From positions 166,393,139 to 166,457,138 of the forward strand of contig NC_044977.1 of the NCBI RefSeq assembly GCF_008728515.1: a stretch of 64,000 nucleotides of DNA, given 5' to 3'. This document shows, piece by piece, positions 36,476-48,703 of the stretch. The DNA is from Papio anubis (Eukaryota > Chordata > Mammalia > Primates > Cercopithecidae). The stretch's first letter is position 1; each line of letters opens with the position of its first letter. A program made the translations under genes and the position numbers. The notes beneath the pieces were generated by a model, which saw nothing but the letters and a program-made list of their open reading frames with translations, made no database searches and was not told the DNA's origin.

Positions 36476-38728
36476 TAAGATAGTATAACTTGGTCTTATA
36501 TCTAAGGTTTAATTTTCTAGGAACCTATAGTGAATTTTAGGCTTGCTTTTTAGTTTTTGTAGCAGGGATGTAGCACAGGTTTGGGACTCAGCATACCTAG
36601 TCTGAAAGCTGATTTCCGTCACAGCATGCATGAGGGACAGTCTCTTCAGTTTATTTATACCTTAGTGCTGTGATTCTCGAGCTTATAGACACTATGAAGA
36701 CAGAATTTTAGCTCTTTAAACAAAGGGGGGCAAATATACAGTGGACTCTATCTATATAGGTATTTAACTTAAAGGAATTCCAGGGCCAAGTGTGTCTACC
36801 ATTAAAAGAAACATACTTTTCTTACAACGTAGTCCCTGAATGCAAATCATGGTTTTATCTGGTGTGCAACTGGAGAAACAGCAATCTGAACTGATATGGG
36901 AGGCAGACCTCACTGTAACAGCATTAGTGAGAAACAGTGTTTGTGGCTCTTAATTGCTCATTTTTTAAAAAATGGCGGATGTTAGGGATTTTCTAAGGGC
37001 AGACTTGTCCATATGCAGAGTTGATGTTAGGATGTAATACCACAAAGATGTAATTAACTCCTCTGCTTGTGATCTCCATGTTAATTCACTCTCATAATAG
37101 GGTATGCACTGTGGTCACTATTCTACCACTATTTTTAAGAAAAAATTTAAAACTATTTTTTAACTTCCAAGTTAAGTATTCTGCTACTTGACAAGTTAAA
37201 AATGCAATAGAAAATCAATATAACTTTTATCTTTACCAGAAGTCATAGAAGTCTATCTAGAAAAATTTCAGATGTGTGAACATGGCTTTAGAGAAGGAAC
37301 TCAACTACAGACTATAAGCCAGGTTCCTGTTGTGGTCCTTTATTATGACCTGATGACCTAAGCTAGAGAATCACACCACCAACGTATAAATAAACCAAAT
37401 AGCATGCATTGGCTTTAGTTCAGAAGGGAATTTTTGTGCAGAAAATAAATTGAAAGTAGGGGCTCTGGCCAGTATAAACAGGTAAGAAAAAAGTATGATT
37501 CCCCACACCTCAAAAATGACTCATTCACGCATCCCACCAATCAAAGATCCATTTGGAATAACAGGTTCTTCTAAAAGCTACCATAAAAGTTAAGCCTCCT
37601 ACCACCTATACTTCTGTGTGAATTGGTTTAGTCTGCAGGCATTTTGATTGCTTTTCTTCTAACACTTAACTTAGAAGGTGAAATGGAGGTCTTGTTTGGA
37701 GGGAATTGAAGAAAGAAAAGGAAAGGACAATTTTAGGTCAAGGGATGTTTTGGAATGGTGGGAAAGTAGGATCGTTAGGAGAGCTGGAAACAGTCTTTTA
37801 GTTCTTGGAAGCCAGGAAAAAGATGTAGAGAGAAGGGCAGAAGTGGTCAAGGCTCCATGAAAAGGAGGATGAAGCGGTCAAATCAGATGTCCACCATGCA
37901 ACAATGATGTCAGGAACCCTGTTTGGTATATCATCGAATAACACGTAAGTCATAGTTCTGTAACTGTCTGCCTTGAAGAATTGCCTGGCTTGTTTCTCTC
38001 AAAGAATCGGCTCTACATTAGACACGAATGTCTATCTATAATAGAATATACCTATGTTAGTACTCAATAGACACTTATTTATTTAAACCTGTAATGTTTT
38101 TGACACTTTTGCCATACCTTCTGTTATTTGGGACCTCACCACCTGGAACCTGATGTTTCAACAAAATTCAAAAAATACTTGGCCAAGACTAACTTCCCCT
38201 GAACTTTACAAATAAAATGAACAATTCAAGAACAGCTAACTGAGTAATTCTGGTATATAAACTGTCACTATTAAATGGCTCATTTATCGAAATAGCGTTC
38301 AATCTCACGTGGGCATTCAAGAATTTTAGGACAGACAATGGATATTCCTCCAAACCCTAAAAACCCCATAAAGCAGGGGCAGCAGGACAGAAAGCTTTCA
38401 TTCTTATCAAAATCATCTTGACTTTGGTACATCACAACGGCTGCATGACAATGTCACATTCTTGTCCACTTAGGTAGATGTGTTTGGCTCGCTTGCCTAT
38501 CATTCTAGAATTAAGAGCCTTTGCAGTATAAAACCAAGATTTGAATAACAATAAAGGTCAGAGCTCACAATTAGGAAGAAAAAAGACAAGAAATGGCTGA
38601 TAGGAGACTGGCACAGACTTGGAACCTGATCATGCTGAGAGCACCTGGGGAGGGAGAGAAAAGGGAAAGTTTGAATGAGTAATAGAGAATAGCATGGTAT
38701 ATATACCGTATTTGTAGATTTCTTAGGT
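36476..38728. other. Mostly unassigned, 2.25 kb
   Basis: A weak MIR-like piece lies at about 36560-36675. An 86-base purine-rich part lies near 37680-37870. No gene is recognised. Confidence 0.4.
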
Positions 38729-39111
38729 ATCTGTTGTATTAGTTCCTTTTGACACTGCTATAAAGACTTCCTGAGACTGCGTAATTTGTAAATAAAAGAG
38801 GTTTAATTGACTCACCATTCTTCATGGTTGGGGAAGCCTCAGGAAACTTACAATCAGGGCAGAAAGGGAAGCAGGCATGTCTTACATGGGACCTGGAGAG
38901 AGAGAGTGAGTGTGAGGCAGGAACTGTCAAACACTTATAAAAACATCGATCTCATGAGACCTCACTCACTATCATGAGAACAGCATGGAGGAAACTGCCT
39001 CCATGATCCAATCACCTCCATCTGCTCCCTCCCTTGACATGTGGGAATTATGGAGATTCCAATCTGAGATGAGATTTGGGTGGGAACACAAAGCCAAACC
39101 AGATAATCTGT
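38729..39111 (-). mobile_element. Solo MaLR LTR (THE1/MST-type) with target duplication
   Basis: The LTR is 38735-39105, from 'tgtattagttccttttgacactgct' to 'gggaacacaaagccaaaccagata'. 'atctgt' stands immediately before (38729-38734) and after (39106-39111). No internal region is present, so it is a solo LTR left by LTR-LTR recombination. Confidence 0.88.
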
Positions 39112-39244
39112 CCTCTGCTCCTAGATTTTTCCGTTAAAAATGCTCAGGATAACTTATTAGAAGAAATGTCCTTTTAGGGAAAAATAATAGTTTAAATCAG
39201 GCTGTTACATTCATTTATGGATCAGTCCAATTCACCTTATTCAG

Positions 39245-39558
39245 GTCTGCATCTTCTCTCCTTTGAATAGCTATGATCATCCTGTAACTGCTGATGCTGC
39301 CTCCTTGCTCTGCTCCATTACCTTACCCCAAGCCTTCAAAGTCATCTCCTACTCTACTCCAGGGTAATTTTTCTAAAATGCAAATACTGTTGTTTGGCAG
39401 CTCTACTTAAAAGCTTTTAGTGACTTTCCATTTTCTGTGGAATAAGTCTGAAAGTGTATAGCATTAGAACCTTTATATTCTACCCCTCCTACTTTATGCC
39501 TTACGATTTCCCATTGTTAATTTTAGCTTCACATAGTTTTTCTAATTTATATCTCCAA
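39245..39558 (+). repeat. L2 LINE, first piece
   Basis: 'gcctccttgctctgctcc', 'agggtaatttttctaaaatgcaaatactg', 'cttttagtgactttccattttctgtgg' and 'ataagtctgaaagtgtata' are in L2 order. It continues beyond the inserted Alu. Confidence 0.7.
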
Positions 39559-39842
39559 ATCTTTTTTTGTTTTGTTTTTTGAAACAGAGTTTCATTCTTG
39601 TTGCCCAGGCTGGAGTACAATGGCGTGATCTCGGCTCACTGAAACCTCTGCCTCCCGGGTTCATTCAAGTGATTCTCCTGCCTCAGCCTCCTGAGTAGCT
39701 GGGATTATAGGCATGTGCCACCACACCCAGCGGCTAATTTTGTATTTTTAGTAGAGATGGGGTTTCTCCATGTTGGTTGCCTCGGCCTCCCAAAGTGCTA
39801 GGATTACAGACGTGGGCCACCATGCCTGGCCTCTATCTCCAA
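39550..39842 (-). mobile_element. Alu inserted in L2, internally deleted
   Basis: The body is 39559-39833. 'tatctccaa' stands at 39550-39558 and 39834-39842. About 50 bases of the right-arm region are missing between 'catgttggt' and 'tgcctcggcc'. Confidence 0.92.
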
Positions 39843-39965
39843 GCCTTTGTATATGCCTGACAAACTGCTATTCCATCTTGTAGGGCTAAAATCAATTTTT
39901 TTTTCATTTTTGGGAAGCCTCCTCTACATACCTCCACCTTCTAACTCCAAGAAGTCAAAGTGAGT
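39834..39965 (+). repeat. L2 LINE, second piece
   Basis: 'aagcctttgtatatgcctgacaaactgctattcca' and 'gggaagcctcctctacata' continue the L2 interrupted at 39559. Confidence 0.65.
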
Positions 39966-40002
39966 ATATTCATTGATGTTGCCACTTAATCTAGTATGCA
40001 TG

Positions 40003-40142
40003 TGTGTATATGTGTGTATATATATACACACACACAGAGAGAAATATATATATTTCTATATATATTTCTAATATATAGTGGTTAGAAATATATATTTTAT
40101 ATATAATATATAGTAGTTAGACGTATATGTATTTCTAACTAC
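40003..40142. repeat. TA/TG-rich repeat with local palindromes
   Basis: 'gtgtgtatatgtgtgtatatatatacacacacac' leads into repeated 'atatatttcta' blocks and a 'tagt(g)gttagaaatata' motif used twice. Confidence 0.85.
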
Positions 40143-40224
40143 ATTTTGAAAAATAACCTAATTGCAGCTGCTTATATACTTATCTCCTGTTAGATTTTGA
40201 CTTTCTTCAAAGTTGACACCTAAT

Positions 40225-40305
40225 TTATTTTCATAGATCCAGGACATGGCATATAATAGGTGCTTGTTAATTGCTTTTTGGATGAATGAGTGAGTGAATG
40301 AATGA
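40225..40305 (+). repeat. L2/MIR-type 3' end scrap
   Basis: 'tccaggacatggcatataataggtgcttgttaatt' and 'gatgaatgagtgagtgaatgaatgaa' are the usual end of L2 copies. Confidence 0.5.
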
Positions 40306-41040
40306 AGCTTTTATGCCTAATCTCCGAATTTAGTTAGGAGCTCAATGAGTAAAACTAAGGACTGTTTACTAGATATCAGCCTCTGCTTAGTTCTGAGCTA
40401 TGGGAGTTGGAAAGTGAAGGATATATTGGTTGGAAACAAGAGTTTGGGTCAATGCAGACCTGAATCCATTTTTTGAGAGAAATTAAATTTAGAAAACAAG
40501 CTAAATGGCAGAATGGTAGTTATTACTGAATAGGGGAGATATTTATGTTAGTATCAAAAAACATTGTTCAGTTAAGTAATATGAATGGTAAATTACTCTA
40601 TTAGAGGAGGTCATGGCTCTTGTTTTTGGGTAAGAATTAAATGTATTGAAATAGGATTAGAGGAACATGGATTGGTCAGCAAGAAAACAAATGTTATGGT
40701 AAAAAAGGTACTTAAAGCTGCAGGTATGGTGAAGAGTAAGGGACTCTAGCTGTGACATTCTGTTACCTATACTGAGAGGGAAAGGGAGACAGGGTGGGAT
40801 CTGGGAAGAGTTTGTGCAGACAACCAAGACTGCGATCACATTTTTTACTACCCCAGGACTCCCCGTTCCCTAGTGTGGGGAAACCTTCCCACCCCATGCA
40901 GCAACGCCTCAGTGATGATGAGCAATAAAGGTTCATGAATTTTCTATTTATTGATGCTCTAGCAGCTGCTACAGTTAGAGGCTCACAGCTTGATACCTCA
41001 GCTGTACACAAGTTTCTGACCTGGTGTGTAGCTCTTTTGA
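40306..41040. other. Unassigned stretch
   Basis: 'gagcaataaaggttcatgaa' at 40920 resembles an LTR polyadenylation region, but no LTR family is recognised. Confidence 0.35.
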
Positions 41041-41510
41041 AAAAAATATTTTAAAATGAAAATTCTCAGATATGCAAAATAGATTTCACTCATATACCCA
41101 TGACCTAGCTTTAACAAATATAAACATTTTGTGATCTTTTTTTCTGACATTTTTAAAAGCAAATTTTAGACTCATTTTATGCTGTACATCAATATATCAG
41201 TATGGATCTCTAACTGATAAGGATATTAAAAATAATATAACCACCAAGATATTACCACATCCAGGGTTGCTCTTAATATGCTCAAGGACCCTACTTCTCC
41301 CACCTCTCTTCCCTCTATCAGGCCATGTGTACTATTATTGGTAACGCCTAAGTCATTGTCTTTCTGGGAGAAGAGTCTGCCACTACACCCATTTTTCTTG
41401 TGCTTGTAGACTCATCTTCCATTTGCAAAATATAATATATGAGGAATGAAGTTTTCTGGGTATTACCTTTGTCTACCCTATACGTGATATCTGAATCAGC
41501 AGAAAGATGT
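41041..41510. mobile_element. Old L1M-type LINE remnant
   Basis: 'ttcactcatatacccatgacctagctttaacaaat' and 'tatcagtatggatctctaactgataaggat' belong to the same L1 3'-region family as 375-1270. Confidence 0.5.
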
Positions 41511-41582
41511 ATTCAATTTTTAAACTAATTGGGCTATTTCAAGCCATACCCCTCCCTGCCGTGTAAAAAGGGTGCCCCTGAC

Positions 41583-41889
41583 CTTTTTCTTTGAACCAGG
41601 ATCTTGCTCTGTCACCCAGGCTGGAGTGCAGTGGTGCGATCATAACTCACAGCAGCCTCAAACTCTTGGGCTCAAGGAAACCTCCCTTGTTAGCCTCCTA
41701 AGTAGTTAGGACTATAGGCACATGCTACCTCACTTGGCTAATTTTTTTTTATTTTTTATTTTTTATTTTTGTAAAGATGAGGTCTCACCACATTGATCAG
41801 ACTGGTCTTGAAGTCCTGGCTTCAAATGATCTTCCCTCCTCAGCTTCCCAAAGTGCTGGGATTACAGATATGAGCCACTGCGCCTGGCC
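41583..41889 (-). mobile_element. AluJ, full length
   Basis: A strongly diverged reversed Alu ('gatcataactcacagcagcctcaaact', 'gcctggcc' at the end), typical of AluJb. Confidence 0.88.
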
Positions 41890-43285
41890 AAAAGGGTTCA
41901 TTAAAAAAAAAAAATCTTAATTTTTTTTTTAGAGTTTTCAGAGACTTTCAAGCAGAGTAAATATGCCAAGTGTTTATAGTTGTGGAATCGCCTGTTCTGC
42001 CTCTGAGTTTTGGGGAGAATAAAGGAAGTTCATTCTCCTAGTGGCTTTCTGAGGCAACCCAAGATGCTGGTGATCATGTTGGTTGTTCTCTTTGTCCTCT
42101 TTGCTACCAGAGAAGGTCAAATCCACCTATATGGGGTAGGATAAATCAACGGAGTGAATACAAAGAATTCTGGCTATCATGTGGCCAGGATGGCCAGATC
42201 TACTTGGCAAGCTAAAGCATGTATGTAAAGATTTAACTATCCATAAGGCATTGAAGTTAAGTGTCCAAAGTAAAGGGTGTTCATGCTGTAGGCATTAAGA
42301 AGCGTGGAAGGCACCTCTAACTGGAAATAGTCCTAGGTTTTTGGGAGAAAGTGAAATTTCACCAGAACTTTGACTGCTGGTCACAACTCATAGGTAATAA
42401 GGTGTTTGGGAGTGCGATGGGAAGAAAAACAGAGCAAGCAAAGCATAGAGAGGTGAAAGCACAAGGCAGGTGCAGGGAAGCACAGATAACACAGCGTAGC
42501 AGTCATTTGCAGTGGCTTGCACCACATATCACCCCCTTCCCACCTAATTTAAGGTCAAGTGAGTTAGACAATTCCATGTACATTGACAGTGTCCCAACTC
42601 AAGTGTATACTATGATGTTGCTCTGATTTTTGGCCTCAGGGCTTCCTCTGATGTCTACAAAGTCTGCTTAACACCGCAAAGACTTTCCATAAGAATGGTG
42701 GAGTCCATGTTTGTGGTGTCAGCCTTCAACTAACGGAGGTGGAAGACAGTGGAAAATGTCCCAGAGTTGTCACAGGGACAATTCTGACATGCGTGCTACA
42801 TGGCTTCTCAGAGAGACCCACTGGGACTGAGTCTCATTGCCCACAGTTTTTACCAGCTCCACCATGCATCCCTGCATTGGCTGACCCTCTTCCCCTGTTC
42901 CGCTTCTGTGACCCACATTCTGCTTGCTGAGAATTGTGAGAACCCAAACTAAAACAACCATTTTGGTAGAAATGAGAAAATATTCCAGGGAAACAGTGAA
43001 AAACAAATGCAGATTGACAGGTTTACAAAAAGACTTTCTTACTAATTAAAAAAAAAGAAGTATATTTCCCTATTCGCTTTCTGCTTGCTTTTTCCTTGCT
43101 GTTATTTAGAAAAGTAAAAATGAAAACAATACTTTTAGATTACAATTCACATGGAACTAGGCTTGTCCTATAGTTTACAGTCCTTATGGATTCTGAGTTT
43201 AAGGATTCTGTCCCATTATATCTCCTTATTGCAGTAAATGACAATCTATTCTTCCTGTTATTCAGGACAAAAATACTGGGGGGTA
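41890..43285. other. Unassigned stretch, 1.4 kb
   Basis: No repeat family recognised. Short open frames at 42351-42626 (+) and 42770-43006 (-) have no recognisable domain. Confidence 0.4.
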
Positions 43286-43289
43286 ATCT

Positions 43290-44095
43290 CTGATTATTTT
43301 CCTTTTCTTGCAACCCACTTCTGATCTGTCAGAAAATCCTGTTGGATCCACCTTCACAATACATGCAGAAGCTGGATGGCCATTTCTCAGTATCTTCTTT
43401 GCTGCTGCTCCGGTTTAGGCCATAGTTGTCTTTCACCGGCATTGTTGCAAGAGCAATCTGTTTGGTTTCACTGCTCCCGCCCTTAGGTCCCTACAGTTTA
43501 TTCTCAACAAAACAGGCAAAGTGATTCTGTTAAAATATAAGTCACACCACACCCTCCCAATGTCCTACACCTTCCTTTGATTCAGCTTTGAGTAAAAGCC
43601 AACGTTCTTACAATGACTGAGTAAATGCTGAAGTTTTGGCTTGGTCTTTCACCTCTTTCCTTCCTTGACCCTTTTTCTTAGTGCTCATCCCCTTGATTAT
43701 TCCACTGCAGCCCATGGGTCTCATGAGTGAACTCTAACAGGCCAGTGTCCTCCCCACTCAGGCCAGCATTCTCCTAACTCAGGTCAGCATTCTCCCAACT
43801 CTTTGCACTTAGGTAATCTCACACTGGAGGGCTCCTCTCATCTCCCATAACCACATAGCTCACTCCGTCGCCTCCTGGGCTGTTTGCTTACCTGTCATAT
43901 TTTTTAGACAGCCCTTCCTTGGCTTACCTATCTGAAATTGAAGCACCTACCTGAACAAATCCTTTCCTTTTGCCCTGCTTCATTCTTCCCTTTGGTGTGT
44001 TTTACTATCTAATAAGCATGTATTTTATTCATGTACATTTTTTTCTTCCTTCCAGGAGGCAATCTCCATGAGGGCAGGTGTTTTCTCTTTTGATG
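43290..44095 (+). repeat. L2 LINE, about 0.8 kb
   Basis: L2 order is clear: 'ctgttggatccaccttcac', 'caaaacaggcaaagtgattctgttaaaatataagtcac', 'gagtaaaagccaacgttctta', 'agcccttccttggcttacc' and 'caatctccatgagggcaggtg'. It contains a 21-bp triplication at 43740-43802. Confidence 0.8.
43740..43802. repeat. 21-bp tandem triplication
   Basis: Three units (43740-43760, 43761-43781, 43782-43802) share 'gg(c/t)cagyrttctcc(t/c)aactc'. The second and third are more alike than the first. Confidence 0.85.
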
Positions 44096-44158
44096 GGATT
44101 GGGGGAGGGGAGGTATCTCTATTGTTCATTGTTCTCTTTCCTGTCCAGAATAGCATAT

Positions 44159-44614
44159 ATACACCATGATGGCTAATTTTAGGTGTCAATTTTATTGGGG
44201 TAAAGGATGTCCAGATAACTGGTAAAACACAATTTCTGGCTGTGTCTGTGAGAATGTATCTGGAAGAGATCAGTGTTTGAATTGGGAGTCTGTGTAAAGA
44301 AAATCACCCTTACCAGTGTGGATGGGTATTATCCAATCTGTTGAGGCCATGAATAGAACAAAAGGGCAGAGGCAGGTCAAATTAGCTTCTGTTTAGTTGG
44401 GACACTCATCCTCTCTTGCCCTCAGACATTGGTGCACCTGGTTCTTAGGCCTTTTGACTCAGACTGAATCACACCACTGGTTTTCCTGGTTTTCCAGCTT
44501 GCAGATGACAGATCATAAAACTTCTTGACCTCCATAATCTCATAAGCCAATTTCTATAAGTTTCTCCCTCTCTCTCTCTCTCTGGAGAACCTTGGCTAAT
44601 ATACACATACACCA
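44159..44614 (+). mobile_element. MLT2-type (ERVL) LTR
   Basis: The LTR is about 44167-44606: 'tgatggctaattttaggtgtcaa', 'tatccaatctgttgaggccatgaatagaacaaaa', 'cctccataatctcataagccaatt', a CT run, and 'ctggagaaccttggctaatat'. 'atacacca' stands at 44159-44166 and 44607-44614. No internal region is present, so it is a solo LTR. Confidence 0.7.
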
Positions 44615-44719
44615 TGATTGATAGTGGATGACCAATAAATGTGTTCCAATACATATGGATGCCCAATAAATATGTGTAAATATGGAAACTCAATAAATAA
44701 ATAAATAAAAATGAAAGAA

Positions 44720-44850
44720 TGGATATGTGACTTTACTTAGCTTTTCTGAGACTCTATTTAATCTCTCTTAAGCTCTATATTTTTCAGCTGAAGGTGGGGA
44801 TCCAATACCTAACTCAAAGGAGTAAATCAGATAATGTATTTAAAGACCTT
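44720..44850 (+). repeat. MIR SINE
   Basis: 'tgtgactttacttagcttttctgagactctat', 'cagctgaaggtggggatccaatacc' and 'gagtaaatcagataatgtattt' follow MIR order. Confidence 0.6.
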
Positions 44851-44880
44851 AGGAGAGAAAAAAACCCTCTCTCCTAAGGT
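44846..44880. repeat. Perfect 13-bp inverted repeat
   Basis: accttaggagaga (44846-44858) and its exact complement tctctcctaaggt (44868-44880) are separated by nine bases. Confidence 0.95.
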
Positions 44881-45114
44881 ATTTAGATAAATGATTGAAC
44901 TACTACTTGTCAGAAGTTATGTTCTGATTTTTAGTTCAGAAACTGAAGTCCTGAGATTTCTATCTTAAACCATGGAAGGATACTTTTAGAAGCTTTATAA
45001 TTGAAGTCTAAGATCATAAAAATAACTTCTTTTGCAATTTATTTTTCTCAGAAAAGCATGTGGGGCTCCCTTGGCATCTTTGACTTGTAGAAAGTGTAAT
45101 ATGGAGTTTCCAGA

Positions 45115-45228
45115 CTAGAACACAAGCTCCATAAGAAGAGGTACCTAATTATCTTGTATGTTCCTAGTGACTGCACCTGGTGTATAATAGATTCTCAATA
45201 AATATATGTTGAATGAATAAACAAAGAA
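45115..45228 (+). repeat. L2 LINE 3' end
   Basis: 'cacaagctccataagaagag', 'gtgactgcacctggtgtataatag' and 'caataaatatatgttgaatgaataaac' are in L2 order. Confidence 0.75.
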
Positions 45229-45299
45229 AATGTTAAGTTTTTTCCTCCATTTAAGATGTACCAAAGTGAAGCTGAGACCTAGCAAGATCTATGAACTGT

Positions 45300-46738
45300 C
45301 TCTTTCCTCTAATTTCAATTTTTAAACATTTTTGTGAGTATATAGTAGATGGATATATTTATGGAGTACATGAGATATTTTGATGCCAGCATGCAATGTG
45401 AAATAAGTACATCATGGAGAATGGGGTATTCACCCCGTCAAGCATTTATCCTTTGAGTTACAAACAGTTCAATTACACTCTTTAAGTAATTTTAAAATGT
45501 ACAATTAAGTTATTATTGACCATAGTCATCTTATTGTGCTATCAAATAGTAGGTCTTATTCATCCTTTCCATTTTGTTTGTACCCACTAACTATCTCCAA
45601 CACCCCACCACCCCCCTTTACCCTTCCCAGCCTCTGGTAACTATCCTTCTACTCTCTATGTCCATGAGTTCAATTGTTTTGGTTTTTAGATCCCACAAAT
45701 AAGTGAGAACATGTGGTGTTTGTCTTTTTGTGTCTGGCTTATTTTAGCTAACATAATGATCTCCAGTTCCGTCCACATTATTGCAAATGAGAGGATCCCA
45801 TTCTTTTTTTGACTGAGTAGTACTCCATTGTGTATGTGTACCACATTTTCTTTATATATTCATATGTTGATTAACACTTAGGTTGTTTCCAATTCTTAGC
45901 TGTTGTAAATAGTGCTTCTACAAATATAGGAGTGCAAATATCGCTTCAATATACTGATTTCCTTTCTTTGGGGTACATATGCAGCAGTGGGATTGCAGGA
46001 TCACATGGTAGCTCAGTTTTTAGTTTTTTTGAGAAACCTCCAAAGTATTCTCCATAATTGTTTTACTAATTTATCTTCCCACCAACAGTGTATGAGGGTT
46101 CCCTTTCCTTCACCTCCTTTCCAGCATTTGTCATTGCCTGACATTTTGGATATAAGGCATTTTTACCAGGGTGTGATGATATCTTATTGTGGTTTTGATT
46201 GGCATTTCAAATGCAAATCAAATCATGATTTGACATTGAGCACCTTTTCATATGTGTTTGCCGTTTGTATATCTTCTTTTGAGAAATGTCTATTCAAATT
46301 TTTTGCCTATTCTTTGATCAAATTATTACATTTTTTTCTATAGAGTTGTTTGAGCTCCCTACATATTCTGGTTATTACCCTCTTGTCAGATGGGTAGTCT
46401 GCAAACACTTTCTCCCATTATCTGGGTTGTCTCTTCACTTTTGTTGATTGTATCCTTTTCTGGGAAGAAGCTATTTAACTTGCCGTGATCCCGTTTGTCC
46501 ATTTTTGCTTTGGTTTCTTGTGCTTGTGAGGTATTGCTCAATAAATTTTTGCTCAGACCAATGGCCTAGAGACTTTCCCCAATATTTTCTTGTCGTAGTT
46601 TAATAGTTTGAGGTCTTAGATTTAGGTCCTTCATCCATTTTTATTTGATTTTTGCATATGGCAAGAGATAGGGGTCTAGTTTCATTCTTCTGCACATGGA
46701 TATCAGTTTTCCCAGCACCATTTACTGAAAATGGACTG
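45300..46738 (-). mobile_element. L1 LINE 3' end (L1MA/L1PB-like), 5'-truncated
   Basis: From the left: the antisense 3' UTR ('gagtacatgagatattttgatgcc', 'gagaatggggtattcaccccgtcaagcattta'), then the ORF2 C-terminal part ('gtagtactccattgtgtatgtgtacc', 'gcagcagtgggattgcaggatcac', 'cagcaccatttactgaaaa'). Stops and small indels break ORF2. It stops sharply at about 46738. Confidence 0.92.
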
Positions 46739-47984
46739 TTTCTTTCCCTCCAGCAAGAAGACAGATGTTGACTTCCTCCAGCGTTGCTGACTCACCCCTT
46801 CCCCGATCTTTGATTTGGGTTGTGTTCCTCCCTAGCAACTTTTCTGATGTGTTAATGTCATTCATTCTCAGCACATGACTGACCCAGCATCTGTTCTTTT
46901 CCTAATGAATGAAGTACTGGGAGAGAAGGGTAGGTATTTACTATTTCCACTATATAACAGACTTATCTTTAGGGAGTGATTGTACAGATATCAAGAGGGA
47001 GAAAGAGAATGAATTTAGTGGAGGTTTTTGAGTTGTTTGTATAAAACATTGAGCCCATTGAGCAGTGCTTGCAAATGAGAGAAATGGTTATGTACACAGT
47101 TGTCTCCTGAAGAAGAGAGAGCACCATCTACTATAAAATTTAAAAAATCAAGTATCCCTCCCCAGGGGATGTTTCTAATTTTTAGAGAATAGTTGTTCTT
47201 ATTCATGAGTAACATGTAGTATAGAAATGCAGAAGTCTTTTAGTTTCAGTGGTTGAATCTGGATTAGTTTCTTTTGCATTCCTAAGATTATAGTTTTAGT
47301 AAAACCAGCACAAAAATGTCTATACTGATGAGCATCTGACACTTCAGATCATTTGGATTTTTTCTGGAATTTGTGGTGATTGGAGGGTAAGGGGTTGGAA
47401 GTGGCTTTTAAAGAGGACCTATTTACTATGGATTTTGGAAAAACGTATCATGATTTTGTTGTTTCATTTAATGTATACAAATTTACAAAAAAGTATAGTT
47501 TCAAGTAAGCAGAAAAAAGAGAAAAACATGACTTTCAAAATTAGCTCTGTACCTTTTTAAGGGCCCTGATCTTTGCTAATTATAGATATTTGTTTTAATG
47601 ACAAATTTTAACCAGGGTATGATGATTACTGTGATAAATAGACCTTACATATATATGGTAATAGAACCTTATTTCATATTCATCTAATAGTAGTGGGAAT
47701 GTGAACAAGTTAGCAGACACTTCTCATCTACTCAGTCAGAGACCTAGGTTAACAGAGGTTCTACTACATATAGGCTTACAAGAAGGCCTTGTTGTTGTTG
47801 TTTTTTTTCCTTTTAGGTATTCCATAGGGGAAAAAAGCAGAGCTGAGAATGCACAGAAATTTTCATGTGCCAAGTTTGGAAGTGGTATGTATAATTTCTC
47901 TTTATCTTCAATTGATTGGAATCCCATTGCATGTTCCTATCTAATTTCAAAAGAGTCTAGATAAAGTAGTTGTTTAGCATGGGC
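46739..47984. other. Unassigned stretch, 1.2 kb
   Basis: Nothing recognised. Confidence 0.4.
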
Positions 47985-48200
47985 TCCCTAGAAAATAGAA
48001 TCTGAGGCAAGGACTAAGTGCTAATGCTTTGAGAGGTATACGTTCAGAGCAGCAAGAGTGAGAGGAAAGCGAAGTGAGGCAGGTAAGGCTGGTAAGCCAT
48101 ACAAGGTACCATGTTGGTTGTTACTTCGCAACAATCTGGAAGAAATAGCAGGTCATGCAGCAGGTCAACCACTCAGACTGTATGGCAAAATCAGTAGCTA
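47985..48200. repeat. Unidentified old interspersed repeat
   Basis: 'ctccctagaaaatagaatctgaggcaaggact' and 'gtgagaggaaagcgaagtgaggcag' are familiar old-repeat text similar to 11291-11600. The family is not named. Confidence 0.3.
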
Positions 48201-48703
48201 GAACATTCCAGTGGAGTGAGGGAAGTAAGAAGAATTTGTCTACCTGGCCCTCCCCCATTTATTGATTCCTACTGATCGAAGTTTGCCCTACAGGGTGTTA
48301 ACTCCTCAACACCACGTGTTTGTATCATCAACCATCTTCAGCAGCTTCTCAGAAGTTAACACCAATACTGTCTGGTGTATTTCACCTGAATCTGAGTCAG
48401 ATGGAAAATGGCAGAAGATAGAGGCTCTGGAGAGTGGCTGGTTACCCTCAGACAGCAAATCTTCATGAGTCTACACTGCATACGATGGACATGGTGGCAG
48501 CTGTCTCAAAGACAACTGAAACCAATACAATCTGAACGTTTGGCAAAAAGACTTGCCTTATATAGTTCACCCCTCGCAACATTCAGATTCATTTGTGCCC
48601 TCTATTTATATGTGTTTCTTAATCTAAAATATGGGAGCAACTTTTTTTTTTGTTAGAACAAGAGATGTCACATTCTCCTGGAAAGTGGAGATACAAGTTC
48701 AAC

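Noticed and set aside
40906..40945. 'gagcaataaaggttcatgaa' as an LTR or gene end
   Set aside because: A single polyadenylation-type signal with no matching LTR body or exon.
45987..46343. 118-codon open frame on +
   Set aside because: The antisense of L1 ORF2.
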